NCBI GenBank assembly: GCA_035048495.1
Contig: CM068543.1
Coordinates: forward strand, 29,563,751-29,627,750
Origin: Euptelea pleiosperma
Lineage: Eukaryota > Streptophyta > Magnoliopsida > Ranunculales > Eupteleaceae
Direction: 5' to 3'
DNA length: 64,000 bases
The position numbers and the translations under genes are program-made. A model generated the notes under the pieces. That model worked only from the letters and a program-made list of their open reading frames with translations. It ran no database searches and was not told the DNA's origin. Position 1 is the first letter of the stretch. Each line of letters starts with the position of its first letter. Positions 61,757-64,000 of the stretch are shown one piece after another.

Positions 61757-61967
61757 AGCAATCAAACCAAAAATCAGCTTGATTAGTGATTTCCAACCTT
61801 TGGATCTTTGTACCCCAAATAATGCTCAAATTCCCCGGCTAAAACCAATTGGTTTCTAGGGATTGGCCGAACATCCATACGGTTGGAGTCCTCTAAGAGT
61901 ATGCCACATGGCTCATAGTACGCGCTGTCATCGTCCTCCATGACAGGCCTTGTCATCAAAGTTTTCC

Positions 61968-62474
61968 CGCAATAAAGATAGATTTTTCCCGATGTGATTG
62001 ATGTCTCATGGTACATGCCGACGTCAGTATCATCTTATTTATTCCCAGCCTTTCTATGACACAGATTTCTGTGTCAATTTTTCGATGCAGAAGTCTCTCA
62101 AGGTACCACGTGGCACTCTCTTTCAGGACCACTGATCCTATAAATGTTTGGCCCACATCTTGGTGGACGTGCGCACCAAAAATTAGCTTGATTGGTGATT
62201 TCGAACAGTTTGATTCGAGTATTTTATCATCATGGGCTTTACAAACAGGGCTAGGGGATGGTTCCAAGCCCATGGTGAAAACCTGCTCAAATCCATGGCT
62301 ATAAATCAATCACTCTGATTTTTGGTGTATACATACATCAAAGCCAAGTGTCAATGGAAATAAATTTTTTATCCAGTGATCCTACTTCTTATAGATAAGC
62401 GCCACCTGTCCTCAGGTTAAGTTGGCCCTTAACTCTAGTTACCTATAACTGGGGAGAAAAATCAACTACATTTT
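61968..62474. repeat. Family A-related foldback of the TTTTCATCATGGGC subtype
   Basis: 62095-62345: ACCACGTGGCACTCTCTTTC ... GGCCCACATCTTGGTGGACG ... TTATCATCATGGGCTTTAC ... inverse. This is the same subtype as the inner element at 12.11-12.47 kb. The rest is intergenic. Confidence 0.55.
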
Positions 62475-62641
62475 AGAGAAAATTTTTGAAGCAGGCGGTG
62501 AAGAAGTGGCCAATCATATCGCGCCACAATCCGCTGTGGAAAGCACTTAAGGGTTTGTTTTTTAAAGCGCGGATCGTGGCGTGTTGTGTTTGGCCACTGC
62601 TTCGCCGCTTCAAAAAAATCCGCTGCTTCAAAAGTTTTCTC
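62475..62641. mobile_element. Foldback family F copy
   Basis: Left AGAGAAAATTTTTGAAGCAG ... GAAGAAGTGGCCAAT; right TTTGGCCACTGCTTCGCCGC ... TGCTTCAAAAGTTTTCTCC. 167 bp, GC-rich loop. Confidence 0.75.
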
Positions 62642-62689
62642 CATTAATGGGCCACCTTAACCCCACAAAAAGTTCAAAAGCAAAAAAAG

Positions 62690-63115
62690 GTTACACGTGG
62701 CATTTGAGGATTCTGACTGTATGGATGTCTGGCCAATCCCTAGTTGGACCTACAAACCAAAAATCAGCCTGATTAGTGATTTCTAGGCGTTGGATTGGAA
62801 GTATTTTCATGGGTTGATCTCAACTGTGGGAATTTAAGCAGTATTTGAGGTACAAAGATCCAAAGGTTTGAAATCACTAATCAAGCTGATTTTTTGTTTG
62901 TAGGTCTACTAGGAATTGGCCAAACATATGGTCATAGTCCTTTAAGAGTGTGCCACGTGGCTCATATAATCCATGAAAATGACTAATCAAACGATTAGAA
63001 ATCACTAGTGAGATTGATTTTTGGTATGTAAGTCCACCTAGGGATGGGCGAAACATCCATACAGTCAGTTGTGTCTAAGAGGGTGCCATGTGGCTCATAC
63101 TGGGTCCCTCATCAA
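62690..63115. mobile_element. Family A element and a following half-element
   Basis: 62690-62975: ACACGTGGCATTTGAGGATT ... GTATGGATGTCTGGCCAATC ... AATCACTAATCAAGCTGATT ... GTGTGCCACGTGGCTCATAT. 62976-63115: right half of another copy (GGTATGTAAGTCCACCTAGG ... GGGTGCCATGTGGCTCATAC). Both lack GAGTAAAACTT ends. Confidence 0.65.
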
Positions 63116-63261
63116 AGATTTATTCACTAATAATGAATCTTAGAACTTGATAAGTTGTTGGAAGATATAAGGTTATTATTACCTAATAATTATATTAAAG
63201 CACGGAATTTATTATATTATATAACCAACAACAACTCTGTCGTACAATTTCCAACGTTAAT

Positions 63262-63960
63262 GACGGACCGTAGTATTATGAACCCACGTGGTATATTTTT
63301 TTGAGACAGCTGTCGTTACGGATGTTTGGTCCATCCTTAGGTAGATCTACGTACCGAAAATCAGCCTGATTAATGATTTCAAACCTTTGGATCTCTCTAC
63401 CCCAAATAATGCTCGAGTTCCACGGTTAAAAGTCAATCCATGAAAACAACTCCAATCCAATGCTTATAATCTGGCGATCGTGAGCTGGATTGGTGGGCGC
63501 CAATCCTGATCCGGATCAGAGGGTAGATAGCTCGTCTCGCTCGAGATGGCGTGAGGGTTGAAGATATACAGTGCATCTCAGAGAGAGAACCCAATTTCAG
63601 CTTGTCTCGATGGCCACCGATCCCGATCCGGATCGCCCGACCCAAAATGGGATCTAGAAAATTTTCGCTGGCCTCAGGGGACTTCAAACTTTGAAGTCTC
63701 CCCACCCAAAATGTCTACAAGTACCCCAATCCCTTAACTCAACCCTGGTTAAGCCCATGGTTAGTGGTCAAAAAGGGTAGTTGTCAGACATTTTGGAAGG
63801 GGGACATCAAAGTTTGAAGTCCCCAGGCCAGCGAAAATTTTCTGCCGGCGAGAAAACATTCGCTGGATCAGGGGACTTGATTACTATCTAGGGTTTGGCC
63901 AAACATCCATACGGTCAGCGATCTCTAAGAGTGTGCCAAATGTCAGTCATCAACGTAGCC
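63262..63960. mobile_element. Family A element split by repeat C and a family G foldback
   Basis: Left half 63262-63460 (AACCCACGTGGTATAT ... AAAATCAGCCTGATTAATGA). The right half resumes at about 63888 (AGGGTTTGGCCAAACATCCA ... AAGAGTGTGCCAAATG). The gap holds repeat C (63465-63655) and family G (63656-63843). Confidence 0.6.
63656..63843. mobile_element. Foldback family G, compact copy
   Basis: The arms of about 60 bp are inverse copies: GAAAATTTTCGCTGGCCTCA ... CCCAAAATGTCT and AGACATTTTGGAAGGGGGAC ... CAGCGAAAATTTTC. Each arm contains the self-complementary GACTTCAAACTTTGAAGTC or a close variant, so each arm can also fold alone. Confidence 0.8.
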
Positions 63961-63974
63961 AAATATCCATTCTC

Positions 63975-64000
63975 GAGTAAAACTTGTGTCACAAGATGTT
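63975..64000. mobile_element. Left end of another family A element, cut by the window edge
   Basis: GAGTAAAACTTGTGTCACAA followed by GATGTT matches the left end of the 61056 element exactly. It continues beyond the window. Confidence 0.8.

Larger units (their letters stand above)
60830..61967. mobile_element. Family A outermost element of a three-level nest
   Basis: Left terminus GAGTAAAACTTTGATGACGG at 60830; right terminus ...CATCAAAGTTTTCCC near 61967. Its arms (GGCCCTGTCATCGAGGATGA / inverse) pair with each other and not with the inner elements. It is interrupted at 60936 and resumes at 61757. Confidence 0.8.

Overview
The window is nuclear DNA of a flowering plant, probably a woody species with a repeat-rich genome. 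The evidence is GT/AG introns, plant-type LINEs with an RNase H tail, TG...CA LTRs, a plant RLK/Pelle kinase, and very many short foldback (MITE-like) elements. The species cannot be named from the sequence.

Two host genes can be rebuilt exon by exon, both on the minus strand and both with unbroken frames. The first (2342-11729) has 9 coding exons and encodes a 233-residue membrane protein of the plant M50B-like zinc-peptidase family (HEASH motif). Its 6.4-kb second intron carries a decayed antisense LINE, which itself carries a 103-bp retroposed insert flanked by a 20-bp target-site duplication (TSD). The second (39448-43226) has 5 coding exons and encodes a 389-residue receptor-like cytoplasmic kinase related to the cysteine-rich/DUF26 receptor kinases. 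Two of its introns carry the same MITE family. A third gene, a CCCH zinc-finger protein (35073-35829), is a pseudogene with a stop codon in exon 1 and a ruined zinc-finger exon.

Almost everything else is mobile DNA. By region: 11.9-14.3 kb, MULE-like foldbacks with a CAGGGCTGCAA-ended hAT-like insertion; 15.45-28.38 kb, a large LTR element with a decayed gag-like frame, no recognisable pol, and one LTR split by a 2.75-kb solo LTR; 28.97-32.10 kb, a head-to-tail array of short Helitron-like units; 32.5-34.7 kb, foldbacks and an inverted Copia-like fragment; 36-39 kb and 43.5-47.3 kb, nested MITEs; 47.84-51.29 kb, a 5'-truncated minus-strand LINE; 51.3-64 kb, foldbacks, a SINE-like element, small tandem duplications and a three-level nest of one MITE family.

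Two MITE families can be defined from TSDs. Family A has GAGTAAAACTT ends and 9-bp TSDs, so it is MULE-like. Family B has CAAGGTTTAAA/CATGGTTT ends, 8-bp TSDs and a body built of the words AACGG and CCGTT, so it is hAT-like. Insertion order can be read directly in several places: B into A, A into A into A, solo LTR into LTR, short retroposon into LINE into gene intron.
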